NCBI RefSeq assembly: GCF_001040945.1
Contig: NZ_CP011930.1
Span: 4,087,021-4,151,020 of the forward strand
Direction of reading: 5' to 3'
DNA from: Herbaspirillum seropedicae
GTDB taxonomy: Bacteria; Pseudomonadota; Gammaproteobacteria; Burkholderiales; Burkholderiaceae_D
Length of the DNA: 64,000 bases
Below, piece by piece: positions 36,493 through 49,228 of the stretch (position 1 is its first letter; each line of letters opens with the position of its first letter). The notes under the pieces are model-generated. The model was not told the DNA's origin. It made no database searches and saw only the letters and a program-made list of their open reading frames with translations. A program made the translations under genes and the position numbers.

Positions 36493-36588
36493 CTAGCAAC
36501 CCATTACCGATAGGACATCTAGGCCTAATTCGCTCCAGTCCATCATGGGCGCAACAGACAGCGTGCGCGGAGGCAAGGCTTTCTTCAT
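36493..36588 (-). pseudogene. Displaced native 5' end of dusA
   Basis: From ATG at 36588 the minus strand encodes MKKALPPRTLSVAPMMDW, the standard DusA N-terminus, then leaves homology exactly after the att core and runs 13 codons of island sequence to TAG. The body of dusA is 10.5 kb away at 25082-26050. It still has the original start and upstream region, so a 31-residue peptide could be made, without expected function. Confidence 0.88.
36534..36549. repeat. attR-type core of the dusA island
   Basis: Exact 16-base copy of 26050-26065 in the same orientation. Higher coordinates are resident dusA 5' sequence, lower coordinates are island. Confidence 0.88.
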
Positions 36589-36954
36589 AAGCTGACGAAA
36601 TGCTTCAAGGTTCTTGGTTGCCTGCGGACGAGCCAGGCACAACGGTCTGCGCTGCGCGGCAGACGGGCAAGCGTTCGGGCTCCAGCCGTGGCGGCAAATA
36701 GAAAGCCCGCAAGGCTTGCGCGTTGCGGGCTGGTGTCCCCTCTATCCTCTTCGAGATAGGATTTTTCGTACAGCGGACTCGATTCTGCACCACAATCCGG
36801 CAGCCGTCATTTCGCAATGCACAAAAACAGCGCAACACAAACTATTTTGGACAAACGTTCATCTCATGCAGAGATGAAAAGCAACAAAGTGATTCAGGTC
36901 CCACCTGCCTGGCAGGCGCTCAGGGGCGAGCGCGCTGGCTTGCCGGAGAACGGC

Positions 36955-36987
36955 AAAAAAAAAGCCCACAACCGAAGTTGCGGGCTT
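36955..36987 (-). terminator. Rho-independent terminator of typA
   Basis: Minus strand AAGCCCGCAAC-TTCG-GTTGTGGGCTT followed by nine T in all; one mismatch in an 11-bp stem with a stable TTCG loop. Confidence 0.9.
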
Positions 36988-37153
36988 GAATCCAATTCTT
37001 TAGGAGGAAATTGGAGGAGACAGGTGTAACTATATGGCAGTGCATCATGGCTGTCTGCTTTATTGTGCTGATATCAGTTATTCACAAACCTCATATCAAC
37101 ACCTCCCAGCCTGTCTCCCGGGTGCCCCGCTTCTGCCAGGCCGCCCTCCCGCA

Positions 37154-38995
<1,842 letters not shown>

Positions 38996-39150
38996 GGTGA
39001 ATGTGGTTGGGAATGCCGATTCTCGGGAGGCGCGCATTATAGCATGTTGCGACGCATGAACTTTGGAAAAACCTGTGTTATCAACGGCTTGCCGCTGCTT
39101 CGGGGCGGTCCCGGAAGTCGCGCTGCAAGCCGCTTCGACGCTATCTGTCC

Positions 39151-40155
39151 TCAGGCGGTGGAGACCAGCCGTTCGGGGGCCAGGATGGCGTATTCCTGCA
39201 ACAGTCCGGTGCCCAGCAAGGCAGCATCGGAACTGCGGTAGACGCGTACGCGACCAGTCTGCTGGGGCACAGCCACGCCTTCCTTGCCCAGCGGCAAGCG
39301 CTGGCCGTGCAGGAAGCGGCGCGCCAGCTCATCACTCAGTTGCACCGCAGGGAAGCTGCGCAAGAGGCCATCCACCGGCAACAGCAGGGCCTTGCGGGCT
39401 TCCAGCTCACCGGCGGCGTCAACGCTCTCCAGCGTGACCGCGCCCTCCAGCGTCAGCGGACCCACGCCAATACGGCGCAGCGCATTGAGGTGCGCGCCGC
39501 AGCCCAGCACCTCGCCGATATCTTCGCCCAGCACGCGGATGTAGGTGCCTTTGCTGCAGGTGACGCGGATGCGCAGCATCGGCGCCTGGTAATTCAGCAA
39601 TTCCAGCGCGTGGATGGTGACGTTGCGGGCTTCGCGCTCCAGCGTGATGCCGGCGCGCGCATATTCGTACAAGGGCTTGCCGTCGCGCTTCAAGGCCGAG
39701 TGCATGGGCGGCACTTGGCTGATAGGGCCACGGAATTGCGCCATGGCCGCTTCGATCTGCTCCACGCTGACCTCGACGGGACGCTCGCTGAGGACCTGCC
39801 CTTCGGTGTCGCCGGTATCGGTGCGCACACCCAGGTGGACCACTGCCTCGTAGGTCTTGTCGGCTTCCAGCAAGTCCTGCGAGAACTTGGTGGCTTCGCC
39901 GAAGCACAGCGGCAACAGCCCCGTCGCAAACGGGTCCAGCGTGCCGGTATGGCCCGCCTTGGGCGCATTGAGCATGCGCTTGGCGCGGATAAGCGCGTCG
40001 TTGGACGACAGGCCCACCGGCTTGTCCAGCAACAGCACGCCATGCACGGGCACGCGCGGAAGACGTGGCGTGCGGACCGGCTGGCCACGTTTGGCGCGCG
40101 GTTGCGCAGTATCAGGAGGAGCGGACATGGTATCCGCCGTCGTATCGTCGGCCAT
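39151..40155 (-). CDS. truB: tRNA pseudouridine(55) synthase
   Basis: About 334 residues. The catalytic core VHGVLLLDKPVGLSSNDAL, AGHTGTLDPFATGLLPLCFG with the catalytic Asp in G-T-L-D-P, the Y of YEYARAGI and the C-terminal PUA-like part are present. It makes psi55 in tRNA. The start is uncertain: ATG at 40155 (MADDTTAD) or 40128 (MSAPPD); an even longer frame to 40248 reads hydrophobic sequence and was refused. It is the last gene of the rimP-nusA-infB-rbfA-truB unit. Confidence 0.95.
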   Translation of the reverse strand: MADDTTADTMSAPPDTAQPRAKRGQPVRTPRLPRVPVHGVLLLDKPVGLSSNDALIRAKRMLNAPKAGHTGTLDPFATGLLPLCFGEATKFSQDLLEADKTYEAVVHLGVRTDTGDTEGQVLSERPVEVSVEQIEAAMAQFRGPISQVPPMHSALKRDGKPLYEYARAGITLEREARNVTIHALELLNYQAPMLRIRVTCSKGTYIRVLGEDIGEVLGCGAHLNALRRIGVGPLTLEGAVTLESVDAAGELEARKALLLPVDGLLRSFPAVQLSDELARRFLHGQRLPLGKEGVAVPQQTGRVRVYRSSDAALLGTGLLQEYAILAPERLVSTA

Positions 40156-40285
40156 GAAATGCAAGAACGGCAAGAACGGCCTCACGCTCCGATGAAGGAA
40201 GATGCAGACCGGTGTGAAGAAAATGAAGAAAACTGCAAGACTGCGCACGCAGCCGGCGCCGCCGCCCGCATAGCGCGGCCAGGCG

Positions 40286-40678
40286 TCAAGCCTCGTCGTC
40301 CGAATCCTTGGCGCGGGTAGCGTTGGCTTCGTCGATCAGGCGCGACATTTCAATGCCGCGTGCAGTCGAGTTGTCGTGCACGAAATGCAGTTCCGGCAGG
40401 GTGTGGATGGTCAGCCTGCGGCCCAGCTGGGTGCGCAGGTAACCGCCCGCCTTGCGCAGGCCGGCCAGGGTGTTCTTGATCGCCTCGGGGTTGTCCACCA
40501 GCGTGGTGAAGAAGACCTTGGCGTGCGCGTAGTCCGGCGTGACCTGCACTTCGGTAATGGTGATCATGCCCACTCGCGGATCCTTCAGCTCGAAGGCGAT
40601 CAACTCCGACAGGTCGCGCTGGATCTGGTCGGCGACGCGCAAGCCGCGTCCGGGAATGGATTTGCTGTGTTTTGCCAT
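40286..40678 (-). CDS. rbfA: Ribosome-binding factor A
   Basis: A 130-residue KH-fold protein that aids 16S rRNA 5' processing and 30S maturation in the cold. [45 protein letters not shown] is the family core; [21 protein letters not shown] closes it. It lies between infB and truB, the usual order. Confidence 0.96.
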   Translation of the reverse strand: MAKHSKSIPGRGLRVADQIQRDLSELIAFELKDPRVGMITITEVQVTPDYAHAKVFFTTLVDNPEAIKNTLAGLRKAGGYLRTQLGRRLTIHTLPELHFVHDNSTARGIEMSRLIDEANATRAKDSDDEA

Positions 40679-40787
40679 GCTTTAAAAAAACAATCCGCCG
40701 AGGGCGTGGCGGGAGGATTCCCGCGTTGCTGCGACGGATCTTGCCAGTGAGGCCGGCGCATCGCGAACGATACGCCGGCGTATTGCA

Positions 40788-43652
40788 TTACAGGGTACGG
40801 GCGACTTCCTGGACTTCGAAGATCTCGAGCTGATCGCCCACTTCGATGTCGTTGTAGCCCTTGAGAGACAAACCGCACTCGAAGCCCGACTTGACTTCCT
40901 TGACGTCGTCCTTGAAGCGCTTGAGCGAGTCCAGTTCGCCGGTCCACACCACCACGTTGTTGCGCAGCAGGCGCACTTGCGAGCCACGCTTGACCAGGCC
41001 TTCGAGCACGTAGCAACCGGCGATCGAGCCAACCTTGCTGACCACGAACACCTGGCGGATTTCCACCAGGCCCAGCGCCTGTTCGCGCTTTTCCGGAGAC
41101 AGCATGCCCGACATCGCGGCCTTCACCTCGTCCACCGCATCATAGATGATGTTGTAGTAGCGGATGTCCACGCCCGAGGCTTCGGCCAGCTTGCGTGCGG
41201 AGGCGTCGGCACGGGTGTTGAAGCCGATGATGACCGCCTTCGAAGCGACCGCCAGGTTGACGTCGTTTTCGCTGATGCCACCCACGGCGGCATGCACCAC
41301 CTGGACGCGCACTTCGTTGGTCGACAGCTTCTGCAGCGACTGCACCAGCGCTTCCTGGGAACCTTGCACGTCGGTCTTGATGATCATCGGCAGGTTCTTG
41401 ACCTCGCCTTCGGTCATCTGGTCGAACATGTTTTCCAGCTTGGCGGCCTGCTGCTTGGCCAGCTTCACGTCGCGGAACTTGCCCTGGCGGAACAGGCCGA
41501 TTTCGCGCGCCTTGCGCTCGTCGGTCATGACCACCACTTCTTCACCGGCGGAGGGCACTTCGGTCAGGCCCTGGATTTCCACCGGCAGGGACGGGCCTGC
41601 CTCGGCGATGTTCTTGCCGTTTTCATCCAGCATCGCACGCACACGACCGTAGGCCGAACCGGCCAGCACGACGTCGCCGCGCTTCAAGGTACCGGACTGC
41701 ACCAGGATCGTGGCCACCGGGCCGCGGCCCTTGTCCAGCTTGGCTTCGATCACTAGGCCACGGGCTGGCACTTCGACCGGGGCCTTCAGTTCCAGCACTT
41801 CGGCTTGCAGCAGGACGTTTTCCAGCAGCGAGTCGATGCCTTCGCCGGTCTTGGCGGAGACGGGGATGAACGGGGCGTCGCCGCCGTATTCTTCCGGCAC
41901 CACTTCTTCGGCGATCAGTTCCTGCTTGACGCGGTCGGGGTTGGCGCCCGGCTTGTCGATCTTGTTGATCGCCACCACCAGCGGCACACCGCCGGCCTTG
42001 GCGTGGGCAATCGCTTCCTTGGTCTGGGGCATGACGCCGTCGTCGGCGGCCACCACCAGAATCACGATGTCGGTGGCCTTGGCGCCGCGGGCACGCATGG
42101 CGGTGAACGCCTCGTGGCCCGGGGTATCCAGGAAGGTGATCATGCCGCGCGGGGTTTCCACGTGGTAGGCGCCGATGTGCTGGGTAATGCCGCCAGCTTC
42201 ACCCGAGGCCACCTTGGTGCGGCGGATGTAATCCAGCAGCGAGGTCTTGCCGTGGTCGACGTGACCCATGACGGTGACCACCGGTGCGCGCGGCAGCGCT
42301 TCCGCGTCGCCGTGTTCTTCGCCTTCGACCAGCAAGGCTTCGGGATCGTCCAGCTTGGCGGCGTGGGCGCGGTGGCCCATTTCTTCCACCACGATCATCG
42401 CCGTTTCCTGGTCCAGCACCTGGTTGATGGTGACCATCTGGCCCAGCTTCATCAGGTGCTTGATGACCTCGGACGCCTTGACCGCCATCTTGTGGGCCAC
42501 TTCGGCCACGGTGATGGTTTCGGGCACGTAGACATCATGCACGACCGCTTCGGTGGGCACCTGGAAGTTGCTTTCACGCTGGTCATCGCCATGCGAATGA
42601 CGACGGCCCTTGGGGCCGGCGCGCCAGCCGTCGCGACCACCGCCACCGGTGGCGCCGCGCGACTTCATGCCGCCGGTGCCACGCTTCTTGGCATCATCCT
42701 GCCAGGTGGAGGAGACATTGGCCGACTTGATCGACTTCTTGTCTGCGGCCACGGCTGGCTTCTTGTCATCCTTCTTCTCGCCCGGCTTGGCAGCGGTGGC
42801 CGGCTTGTGCAGCGTGCCTTCGGAGGTCTTGGCGGCGGCCGGAGCAGGCTCAGGCGCCTTGATGACGCGACGCGGCGCATTCATCATGGCCTTGATCTGC
42901 GCCACTTCGTCTTCCACGGCCTTGCGCGCACGATCAGCGGCGGCAGCACGGTCAGCGGCTTCCTTGGCGGCGGCTTCAGCCTTCTTCTTGGCTTCTTCGG
43001 CGGCAGCGCGCTTCTTTTCTTCGGCAGCCGGATCGACCGCCGGAGCCGGCGCGGCAGCAGCGGCAGCCGGTGCAGCGGCCTTGGCCTTTTCGGCTTCGGC
43101 AGCAGCGGCGGCGGCTTCAGCAGCCTGGCGCTTGGCTTCGGCTTCGGCTTCTTCGCGGGCGCGTTGCTGTTCCAGTTCGGCTGCCTTGGCCTGGGCGGCG
43201 CGTTCGGCCTCCAGTTGCGCCAGGCGCTCCTGCTGGGCCTTCAATTCGGCCTGACGGCGAGCCTCTTCCTGCTCACGTTCCTGCGCTTCGATGGCCGGGT
43301 CGCGCTGAGGCGCCGCAGCACGCGCTGCGGTCTCTTCCACGCCGGGCTCGTCACGCTTGATGAAGGTGCGCTTCTTGCGCACTTCCACCTGGATCGTGCG
43401 CGATTTGCCGGTTGCATCGGCCTGCTTGATCTCGGTGGTTTCCTTGCGGGTCAGCGTGATCTTTTTCTTCTCGCCTTCCGGCGCGGCCCCGCGCGAACGG
43501 CGCAGGTGTTCAAGCAGGCGGTCCTTGTCTTCCTTCGACAGGGAATCGGATGCAGAGCTCTTCTCGACCCCGGCCGAACGCAGCTGGGTCAGCAGCAGGT
43601 CAGCAGGCATCTTAAGCTCGGTGGCAAATTGGGCAACGTTGTTACTCGCCAT
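40788..43652 (-). CDS. infB: Translation initiation factor IF-2
   Basis: A 954-residue IF-2. A short IF2_N domain ([29 protein letters not shown]) is followed by about 300 residues of Ala/Glu/Lys-rich coiled, low-complexity sequence, a second IF2_N domain near residue 370, then the GTPase core: [14 protein letters not shown] (G1), [10 protein letters not shown] (G2), DTPGHEAF (G3), NKID (G4). The C-terminal domain that contacts fMet-tRNA is complete. It brings initiator tRNA to the 30S subunit. It follows nusA by 52 bp. Confidence 0.97.
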   Translation of the reverse strand: MASNNVAQFATELKMPADLLLTQLRSAGVEKSSASDSLSKEDKDRLLEHLRRSRGAAPEGEKKKITLTRKETTEIKQADATGKSRTIQVEVRKKRTFIKRDEPGVEETAARAAAPQRDPAIEAQEREQEEARRQAELKAQQERLAQLEAERAAQAKAAELEQQRAREEAEAEAKRQAAEAAAAAAEAEKAKAAAPAAAAAAPAPAVDPAAEEKKRAAAEEAKKKAEAAAKEAADRAAAADRARKAVEDEVAQIKAMMNAPRRVIKAPEPAPAAAKTSEGTLHKPATAAKPGEKKDDKKPAVAADKKSIKSANVSSTWQDDAKKRGTGGMKSRGATGGGGRDGWRAGPKGRRHSHGDDQRESNFQVPTEAVVHDVYVPETITVAEVAHKMAVKASEVIKHLMKLGQMVTINQVLDQETAMIVVEEMGHRAHAAKLDDPEALLVEGEEHGDAEALPRAPVVTVMGHVDHGKTSLLDYIRRTKVASGEAGGITQHIGAYHVETPRGMITFLDTPGHEAFTAMRARGAKATDIVILVVAADDGVMPQTKEAIAHAKAGGVPLVVAINKIDKPGANPDRVKQELIAEEVVPEEYGGDAPFIPVSAKTGEGIDSLLENVLLQAEVLELKAPVEVPARGLVIEAKLDKGRGPVATILVQSGTLKRGDVVLAGSAYGRVRAMLDENGKNIAEAGPSLPVEIQGLTEVPSAGEEVVVMTDERKAREIGLFRQGKFRDVKLAKQQAAKLENMFDQMTEGEVKNLPMIIKTDVQGSQEALVQSLQKLSTNEVRVQVVHAAVGGISENDVNLAVASKAVIIGFNTRADASARKLAEASGVDIRYYNIIYDAVDEVKAAMSGMLSPEKREQALGLVEIRQVFVVSKVGSIAGCYVLEGLVKRGSQVRLLRNNVVVWTGELDSLKRFKDDVKEVKSGFECGLSLKGYNDIEVGDQLEIFEVQEVARTL

Positions 43653-43704
43653 TCAGTCCTCTTTTCTATGTGGCTCGGCAGATGATGTGGAGACGCTCCG
43701 CTTT

Positions 43705-45264
43705 TCAGCGGCCTTCGACAGCGCTCCATGCCTTGGCCTGCAGGGCCTTGGCGCGCTCATCGTATTTGGAATCGATGAGCTTCATTTCATCGTCGGTCAC
43801 ATCTTCAAATGCATTTTCAATCAGTTGGCGCGCGCGCTCGGAAGGCAGGGCCAGGATCGCGCCGAATTCGTCATAAGCCAGGCCGGCGAAGGCCGGCAGC
43901 GTCTTCACGCCAGCCAGGCCCAGCTTGCCGGCCAGCACACGGTCCAGGCCTTCGAAGTTGATCAGCTCCTCTTCCATGCCTTCCAGGCCTTCTTCGGAGG
44001 CGATCGCTTCGGTCACCAGGGCGTCGCGGGCGCGGTTGCGCAGCTCATTGACGGTCTCTTCGTCGAACGATTCGATCTCGAGCATCTCGTTGATCGGCAC
44101 GTAGGCGATTTCTTCCAGGGTCGAGAAACCTTCCTCGACCAGGATGTCGGCCACTTCCTGGTCAACATCGAGCTTTTCCATGAACAGCGTACGGATCAGC
44201 GCGGTCTCGGCCGCCGACTTGTCGGCCGATTCCTCGGCCGTCATGATGTTGATCTGCCAGCGCGTCAGTTCGGCTGCCAGACGCACGTTCTGGCCGCCAC
44301 GGCCGATGGCGATGGCGAGGTTCTCTTCATCCACCACCACGTCCATGGCGTGCTTTTCTTCATCGACCACGATGGAGGTGACGTTGGCCGGGGCCAGCGC
44401 GCCGATGACGAACTGCGCCGGGTCTTCCGACCACAGCACGATGTCCACGCGCTCGCCACCCAGTTCGCCGGTCACGGCCTGCACGCGCGAACCGCGCATG
44501 CCCACGCAGGTCCCGATGGGGTCGATGCGCTTGTCGGCGGTGTAGACGGCGATCTTGGCGCGCACGCCCGGGTCGCGGGCGGCCGACTTGATTTCCAGCG
44601 AGCCTTGTTCGATTTCCGGCACTTCCAGCTCGAACAGCTTCATGATGAATTCCGGCGCGGTGCGCGACAGGATCACCTGAGGACCACGGGCGCTGCGGTC
44701 CACGCGCAGGATGTAGGCGCGGACGCGGTCGCCGATGCGCAGGTTTTCCTTGGGGATCATCTGGTCGCGCGGCAGGCGGGCTTCGATCTTGCCGGATTCG
44801 ATGATGGCGTCACCGCGCTCCATGCGCTTGATGGTACCGGTCACCAGGGCGTCGCCACGGGCCAGGAAATCCGCCAGGATCTGCTCGCGCTCGGCGTCGC
44901 GGATGCGCTGCAGGACGACCTGCTTGGTGTCCTGGGCGAAACGGCGGCCGAACTCGACGGATTCGATCGGATCTTCGATGTACTCATCGACTTCGATATC
45001 GGGGAACTGTTCCTTGGCTTCGAACAGCAGCACTTCTTGGTCGGGCAGCTGCAGGCCGGCCTCGTCGGGCACCACGTGCCAGCGGCGGAAGGATTCGAAC
45101 TCGCCGCTTTCACGGTCGATCGAGACGCGAATGTCGACCTCGCCTTCATAGCGCTTCTTGGTAGCCTGCGCGAGCGCATGCTCCAGGGCGCCGAAGACGA
45201 CTTCCTTATCGACGTTCTTTTCGCGCGCCAGCGCATCGACCAACAACAAAATTTCGCGACTCAT
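43705..45264 (-). CDS. nusA: Transcription termination/antitermination factor NusA
   Basis: A 519-residue NusA. N-terminal RNA polymerase-binding domain ([28 protein letters not shown]), S1 domain, two KH domains ([40 protein letters not shown]), and two C-terminal acidic repeats ([38 protein letters not shown]) as in proteobacteria. The ATG overlaps the rimP stop by four bases. NusA is known to control its own operon in other bacteria, relevant to the hairpin in the rimP leader. Confidence 0.97.
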   Translation of the reverse strand: MSREILLLVDALAREKNVDKEVVFGALEHALAQATKKRYEGEVDIRVSIDRESGEFESFRRWHVVPDEAGLQLPDQEVLLFEAKEQFPDIEVDEYIEDPIESVEFGRRFAQDTKQVVLQRIRDAEREQILADFLARGDALVTGTIKRMERGDAIIESGKIEARLPRDQMIPKENLRIGDRVRAYILRVDRSARGPQVILSRTAPEFIMKLFELEVPEIEQGSLEIKSAARDPGVRAKIAVYTADKRIDPIGTCVGMRGSRVQAVTGELGGERVDIVLWSEDPAQFVIGALAPANVTSIVVDEEKHAMDVVVDEENLAIAIGRGGQNVRLAAELTRWQINIMTAEESADKSAAETALIRTLFMEKLDVDQEVADILVEEGFSTLEEIAYVPINEMLEIESFDEETVNELRNRARDALVTEAIASEEGLEGMEEELINFEGLDRVLAGKLGLAGVKTLPAFAGLAYDEFGAILALPSERARQLIENAFEDVTDDEMKLIDSKYDERAKALQAKAWSAVEGR

Positions 45265-45755
45265 CCTTTGCGACTCCTAAAATCGACCTGCGGCACCAGG
45301 TGTGCCTTATCCACATCGGCCAGCGTGAAATTCAACACGGCGGCCGACCCATCGTTTGCTTCAAATTCCAATACCAGTTCCTCACCCTCGGGCTCGCGCA
45401 GCACACCTTCGTAGGTCTTGCGGTTGGACGTGCCGGGCAGCGGTACACGCAGCTTGATGACGGCTTCGCAATCGACGAAGCGCACGAAGTCCGAGAACTT
45501 CTTCAGGGGGCGGTCCAGCCCGGGCGAGGAGACTTCCAGACGTTCATAGAGCACGTTTTCAACGGTGAAGACGTGCAACAGCTGATGCGTCGCCTTCTCG
45601 CAATCCTCGACGGTGATCGAACGCGCTTCTTCTGCTTCAGGGTCGAACGGGAAATCGATGAAGACGCGCACCAGACCGCGCGGCGCCTTCTCGAACTCGA
45701 CCAGTTCGTAGCCCAGGCCCGAGAGGGTGGATTCGATCAGCTCCAGCAATTGCAA
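45261..45755 (-). CDS. rimP: Ribosome maturation factor RimP
   Basis: A 164-residue RimP needed for 30S assembly. The TTG at 45755 is the chosen start: the frame then reads [20 protein letters not shown], the usual beginning, and a GGAG lies eight bases before it. The ATG at 45797 would add 14 residues and has no support. Core motifs: [45 protein letters not shown]. First gene of the rimP-nusA-infB operon. Confidence 0.9.
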   Translation of the reverse strand: MQLLELIESTLSGLGYELVEFEKAPRGLVRVFIDFPFDPEAEEARSITVEDCEKATHQLLHVFTVENVLYERLEVSSPGLDRPLKKFSDFVRFVDCEAVIKLRVPLPGTSNRKTYEGVLREPEGEELVLEFEANDGSAAVLNFTLADVDKAHLVPQVDFRSRKG

Positions 45756-45820
45756 GACTATTTCTCCATCAGGATGCCGGTTTGCCAGCGGGGGCAAGCA
45801 GACATCTAAAATTGATCAGC

Positions 45821-45846
45821 AAAAAAAAAATGGGCATCTGCCCATC
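45821..45846 (-). terminator. Terminator-like hairpin in the rimP leader
   Basis: Minus strand ATGGGCA-GA-TGCCCAT followed by about ten T. It lies 66 bp before the rimP start and about 130 bp after a near-consensus promoter, so it is either the end of the rluB transcript, an attenuator for rimP-nusA-infB, or both. Confidence 0.8.
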
Positions 45847-45976
45847 TTTTGTTATCTCACGCAACGCGAGATCACACATCACGCGAACCACCGTACTTCC
45901 ATCGTTCATGGCGCAGGCGGATCTATCAATGATTTATCACATATGCGATTCGCGGCAGGTTGCGTTTAACTAACAC

Positions 45977-46005
45977 ATTATAACCGATTCAGGTATCGGC
46001 AGCAA
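45977..46005 (-). promoter_or_regulatory. Promoter for the rimP-nusA-infB operon
   Basis: On the minus strand TTGCTG (46005-46000), 17 bp, then TATAAT (45982-45977). Predicted start near 45970 gives a leader of about 215 nt that contains the hairpin at 45821-45846. The remaining sequence of the 45756-46149 gap shows no gene. Confidence 0.75.
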
Positions 46006-46149
46006 TTCCAGAATGGGCCGAAATGAGTCCAAAACGTCAAAAACGTTCATAAAAAACCTCATCGACGCAGACTCATCAGCCCATCAAGCGCACGCTACGC
46101 GATCGCGCTTGCCTGCCGGAAATGTGCAGGCAAGCGCAGTCTCGCAGGC

Positions 46150-48177
46150 TCAGCGACCGCCGCGACGGCGATTCATGCCCGGCAAACCGCCGAGCATGAA
46201 GTTGGGCGCACTGTTGCCGCCGCGTTGCGGACGGTTGTTGCGACGCTGGCCGGCATCGGGGAAGCCCAGCGCGGTCTGCAGCGGATCGGGCTGGCGGCTC
46301 TTGGGCTGACCACCCTTGTTGCCGCCACCATAGCCACCACCCTGGTTGCCATAGTTGCCGCCTTGATTCCCGTAGTTGCCGCCCTGGTTGCCGTAATTGC
46401 CGCCACGGCCCTTTTGCGGCCCCTTGTTCTGCATCGCATTGCCACGCGGGCCATTACCGTTGCCCTGCCCCTTGCCTGCATGGCCGCCGTTGCCGGACTT
46501 GCCTTCGCCGGCCTGCTTTTCCAGGCCACAGGCCGCCATCAGGTTGCGCACGGCGTTTTCTTCCAGCTCTTCCCAGCGACCGCGACGCAGGGTCTGCGGC
46601 AGGGTCATGGCGCCGTAGCGCGTACGGATCAGACGCGAGACGGTCAGGCCGACGGCCTCGAACATGCGGCGCACTTCGCGATTACGGCCTTCGCCGATGG
46701 TCACGCGGTACCACTTGTTGACGCCTTCGCCTCCACCATCGGCGATACGCGAGAACTGCGCCGGGCCGTCATCGAGCTCCACGCCGGACAGCAGCTTCTG
46801 GCGCATGCCTTCTTCCAGCTCGCCCAGCGTGCGCACGGCATACTCGCGCTCGATGTTGTAGCGCGGGTGCATCAGGCGGTTGGCCAGGTCGCCGGAGGTG
46901 GTAAACAGCAGCAGGCCTTCGGTGTTGTAATCCAGGCGGCCCACCGCCAGCCACTTGCCGGCCTTCATGGTGGGCAGGCGGTCGAAGACGGAATTGCGGC
47001 CTTCCGGATCGGCATGGCTGACGATCTCGCCGGCAGGCTTGTGATAGACCAGCACGCGCGGCGGGCGCTTGCTCACCTTGCGCTGGATCAGCTTGCCGTT
47101 GATGCGCACGGCATCGGTGGGCAGGATGCGCTGGCCGATGTGGGCGGGCTCGCCATTGACCGAGACGCGGCCGGCCACGATCAGCTCTTCCATGTCGCGG
47201 CGCGAACCCAGGCCGGCGTCGGCCAGCACCTTGTGCAGCTTGGGAGCATCGTCCTCGGCGGTCAGGTCGCGACGGCCGTTCTTGCCGCGCATCTGATGCG
47301 GCTGGCGCGCGCCGCCCTTGGGGTTTTCGTCGCGGTCATAGGCTTCGGAAGTGACGTAGGAGAAGATATCGTCCACCGGCTCGGCGGCGCGCAGACCCAG
47401 TTGCGGCGCCTTGGGCTTCTTGCCGTTCTTGTCGAAATTCTTCTTGCCCTGCTGGCCCTGGCCGTTCTGAGCATTCTGGCCACCCTGGCCATGGCCCTTG
47501 CCAAACTGGCCGCGCGGCTGTTGCTCGGGTGCAGCGCCGTTATCGGCCTTGCCGGGAACACCACCCTCGGCGCTGGCGGCAGCGCGTTGCGCGGCACGAT
47601 TGTTGCGCAGTGCGCGCGGACCGCGCACGCCACGGCGGGCAGGCTTGTTGCGATTGGGATCGGCGGGCGCATCCAGCAGCACCGGCGGCGCCACCACCTC
47701 GTCGCCGACCGTGACGATCACCTTGGGCAGCTCGGCCGGCGCCGGGGCAGCGATCTGCTCGGCCTCGACCGGCTTGGCCTTGCCACGCGGCTTGGCGGTC
47801 TTGGCCGGCTTGGCCTTGGCCGGTGCATCCATGTCCAGGCTCATTTGCGCAGGCGCGGCAGCCTCGGCCACTTGCGGCTCTTCAGCCTTCTTGGCGCGCG
47901 GCTTGGTGGCGCGCGGCTTTTTCTCCGGCGCCGGAGCTGCAGCCGCCTCGGCCACTACCGCCGCTTCGTCAGCCGCTGGTTTCTTGGCGCGCACGGCGCG
48001 CTTCTTGGGCGCAGGCGCAGCGGTATCGGCCGCTTCGGCCGCCGCGGGCGCAGCAGCAGGCGCATCGGCGCTGGCCGCCGTCTTGCGGGTGCGCTTTTTC
48101 ACCGGCTTATCGGCGGCAGCGGCGTCGGCCGCAGCAAGTTCGACCTGGGTGTCGTCTTTGGAACTAGTTGGCTTCAT
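46150..48177 (-). CDS. rluB: 23S rRNA pseudouridine(2605) synthase RluB-type with long tails
   Basis: A 675-residue protein. The enzyme core, about residues 305-545, has an S4 RNA-binding domain ([30 protein letters not shown]) and the RsuA-family catalytic [17 protein letters not shown]. About 300 residues before it are Ala/Lys/Pro-rich and histone H1-like; the C-terminus has near-perfect GGNYGNQ repeats at DNA positions 46340-46405 and ends in basic residues. The usual RluB is under 320 residues. The ATG at 48177 overlaps the scpB stop by 14 bp. Confidence 0.88.
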   Translation of the reverse strand: MKPTSSKDDTQVELAAADAAAADKPVKKRTRKTAASADAPAAAPAAAEAADTAAPAPKKRAVRAKKPAADEAAVVAEAAAAPAPEKKPRATKPRAKKAEEPQVAEAAAPAQMSLDMDAPAKAKPAKTAKPRGKAKPVEAEQIAAPAPAELPKVIVTVGDEVVAPPVLLDAPADPNRNKPARRGVRGPRALRNNRAAQRAAASAEGGVPGKADNGAAPEQQPRGQFGKGHGQGGQNAQNGQGQQGKKNFDKNGKKPKAPQLGLRAAEPVDDIFSYVTSEAYDRDENPKGGARQPHQMRGKNGRRDLTAEDDAPKLHKVLADAGLGSRRDMEELIVAGRVSVNGEPAHIGQRILPTDAVRINGKLIQRKVSKRPPRVLVYHKPAGEIVSHADPEGRNSVFDRLPTMKAGKWLAVGRLDYNTEGLLLFTTSGDLANRLMHPRYNIEREYAVRTLGELEEGMRQKLLSGVELDDGPAQFSRIADGGGEGVNKWYRVTIGEGRNREVRRMFEAVGLTVSRLIRTRYGAMTLPQTLRRGRWEELEENAVRNLMAACGLEKQAGEGKSGNGGHAGKGQGNGNGPRGNAMQNKGPQKGRGGNYGNQGGNYGNQGGNYGNQGGGYGGGNKGGQPKSRQPDPLQTALGFPDAGQRRNNRPQRGGNSAPNFMLGGLPGMNRRRGGR
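46340..46405 (-). repeat. 21-bp tandem repeat coding GGNYGNQ
   Basis: Three near-identical 21-base units encode GGNYGNQ in the RluB C-terminus. Such in-frame repeats can change copy number. Confidence 0.8.
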
Positions 48178-49228
48178 TCTTCGAATCTTGATGTGGCGGA
48201 CGTGCGTCGTCTTCCCGCTCTTCGGCCCGCTCGGTGGTGTCGTTATGCTCGCCTGTCGCTTCTGCATCGGCGGCTTCGATGGCGTCTGTGCCTGTTACGG
48301 CAAGGTCTTGCTCAAATGGTTCATGCGTTTGCGCAGAATCGTCTGCCTCGCTGGGTGCTGCTGCGGCGGCGTCCTCATCCCCGTGGACGTCCGCTGCCTC
48401 GGCTTGCCCGACGGCTTCTTGCTCTGCCGCGTTCACTTCGGCGAGGGCTTGGTCAACAGTTTCAGGCGATGGTGTCGCCTCTGCCGATTCAGTCGCTTGG
48501 GTTGCGGCGCTGTCTTGCAGTTCCGCCTCGTCCTGGGGCGCCTGGGCTGACTGATCGTCCTCTCCGGACTGCTCATCGGCAGGCCGCTCCTGCTCTTGTC
48601 CCTGCTCTTGTCCCTGCTCTTGCTCTGCCAGCGCGGCCACGCCGCTTTCCAGCGCCTGCAGCTCCAGCAGGGCGCCCTGGGCTGCCGCTTCGCCGCTGAC
48701 CTGCTGCAGCGGCGGCAATTCTTCCAGCGCACTCAGGCCCAGGTCATCCAGGAACTTGCGGGTAGTGGCAAACAGGGCCGGCCGTCCCGGCACGTCGCGA
48801 TGGCCGATCGATTCGATCCAGCCGCGCTCTTCCAGCATCTTGATGGTCTGCGAATTGACCGCCACACCCCGGATGTCTTCAATGTCGCCGCGCGTCACCG
48901 GCTGGCGGTAGGCAATGATGGCCAGGGTTTCCAGCGTGGCCCGGGTGTACCTGGGCGGCTTCTCGGGATTGAGGCGCTCCAGGTAGACCTTCATTTCCTT
49001 GCGGCTCTGGAAGCGCCAGCCAGTCGAGAGGCTGACCACTTCCACGCCCTTGTCGGCCCATTCGGTGCGCAGTTCGTCGAGCATCTGCCGGATCATCTCG
49101 GCATTGATGTCGCTGCTCTCCTCGCTCTCGGGATCGACGTACAGCTTCTTCAGATCATTGATCGACAGGGGCTCATGCGTGCACAGCAATGCAGTTTCGA
49201 GGACTTTCTTGGCCTCAGCAATATTCAT
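48164..49228 (-). CDS. scpB: Segregation and condensation protein ScpB
   Basis: A 354-residue ScpB, the winged-helix kleisin partner of SMC-ScpA. Residues 1-190 match the family: [73 protein letters not shown]. The remaining ~165 residues are Glu/Gln/Ala/Asp-rich with [11 protein letters not shown] repeats, an acidic extension not found in typical ScpB (about 190 residues). Coupled to rluB; scpA is not seen nearby on this side. Confidence 0.93.
   Translation of the reverse strand: MNIAEAKKVLETALLCTHEPLSINDLKKLYVDPESEESSDINAEMIRQMLDELRTEWADKGVEVVSLSTGWRFQSRKEMKVYLERLNPEKPPRYTRATLETLAIIAYRQPVTRGDIEDIRGVAVNSQTIKMLEERGWIESIGHRDVPGRPALFATTRKFLDDLGLSALEELPPLQQVSGEAAAQGALLELQALESGVAALAEQEQGQEQGQEQERPADEQSGEDDQSAQAPQDEAELQDSAATQATESAEATPSPETVDQALAEVNAAEQEAVGQAEAADVHGDEDAAAAAPSEADDSAQTHEPFEQDLAVTGTDAIEAADAEATGEHNDTTERAEEREDDARPPHQDSKNEAN

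Larger units (their letters stand above)
36320..37153. other. Island right edge and typA-dusA intergenic region
   Basis: Contains the right island edge with ATTGGACAAAAA at 36478-36489 (also at 26191-26202), the displaced dusA start, a hairpin AGCCCGCAA / TTGCGGGCT at 36704-36731 without a good T run, and the typA terminator. No intact gene is seen. Several short frames here lack family features. Confidence 0.6.

Noticed and set aside
36704..36731. Hairpin AGCCCGCAA / TTGCGGGCT as a terminator
   Set aside because: No good T run follows on either strand; the better typA terminator lies at 36955-36987.
36720..36800. tRNA or tmRNA 3'-end-like sequence ending GCACCA
   Set aside because: The T-loop and acceptor pairing do not form; no cloverleaf on either strand.
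46225..48699. An 824-codon frame opposite rluB and scpB
   Set aside because: Composition shadow of the Ala/Lys-rich rluB; it crosses two real genes.
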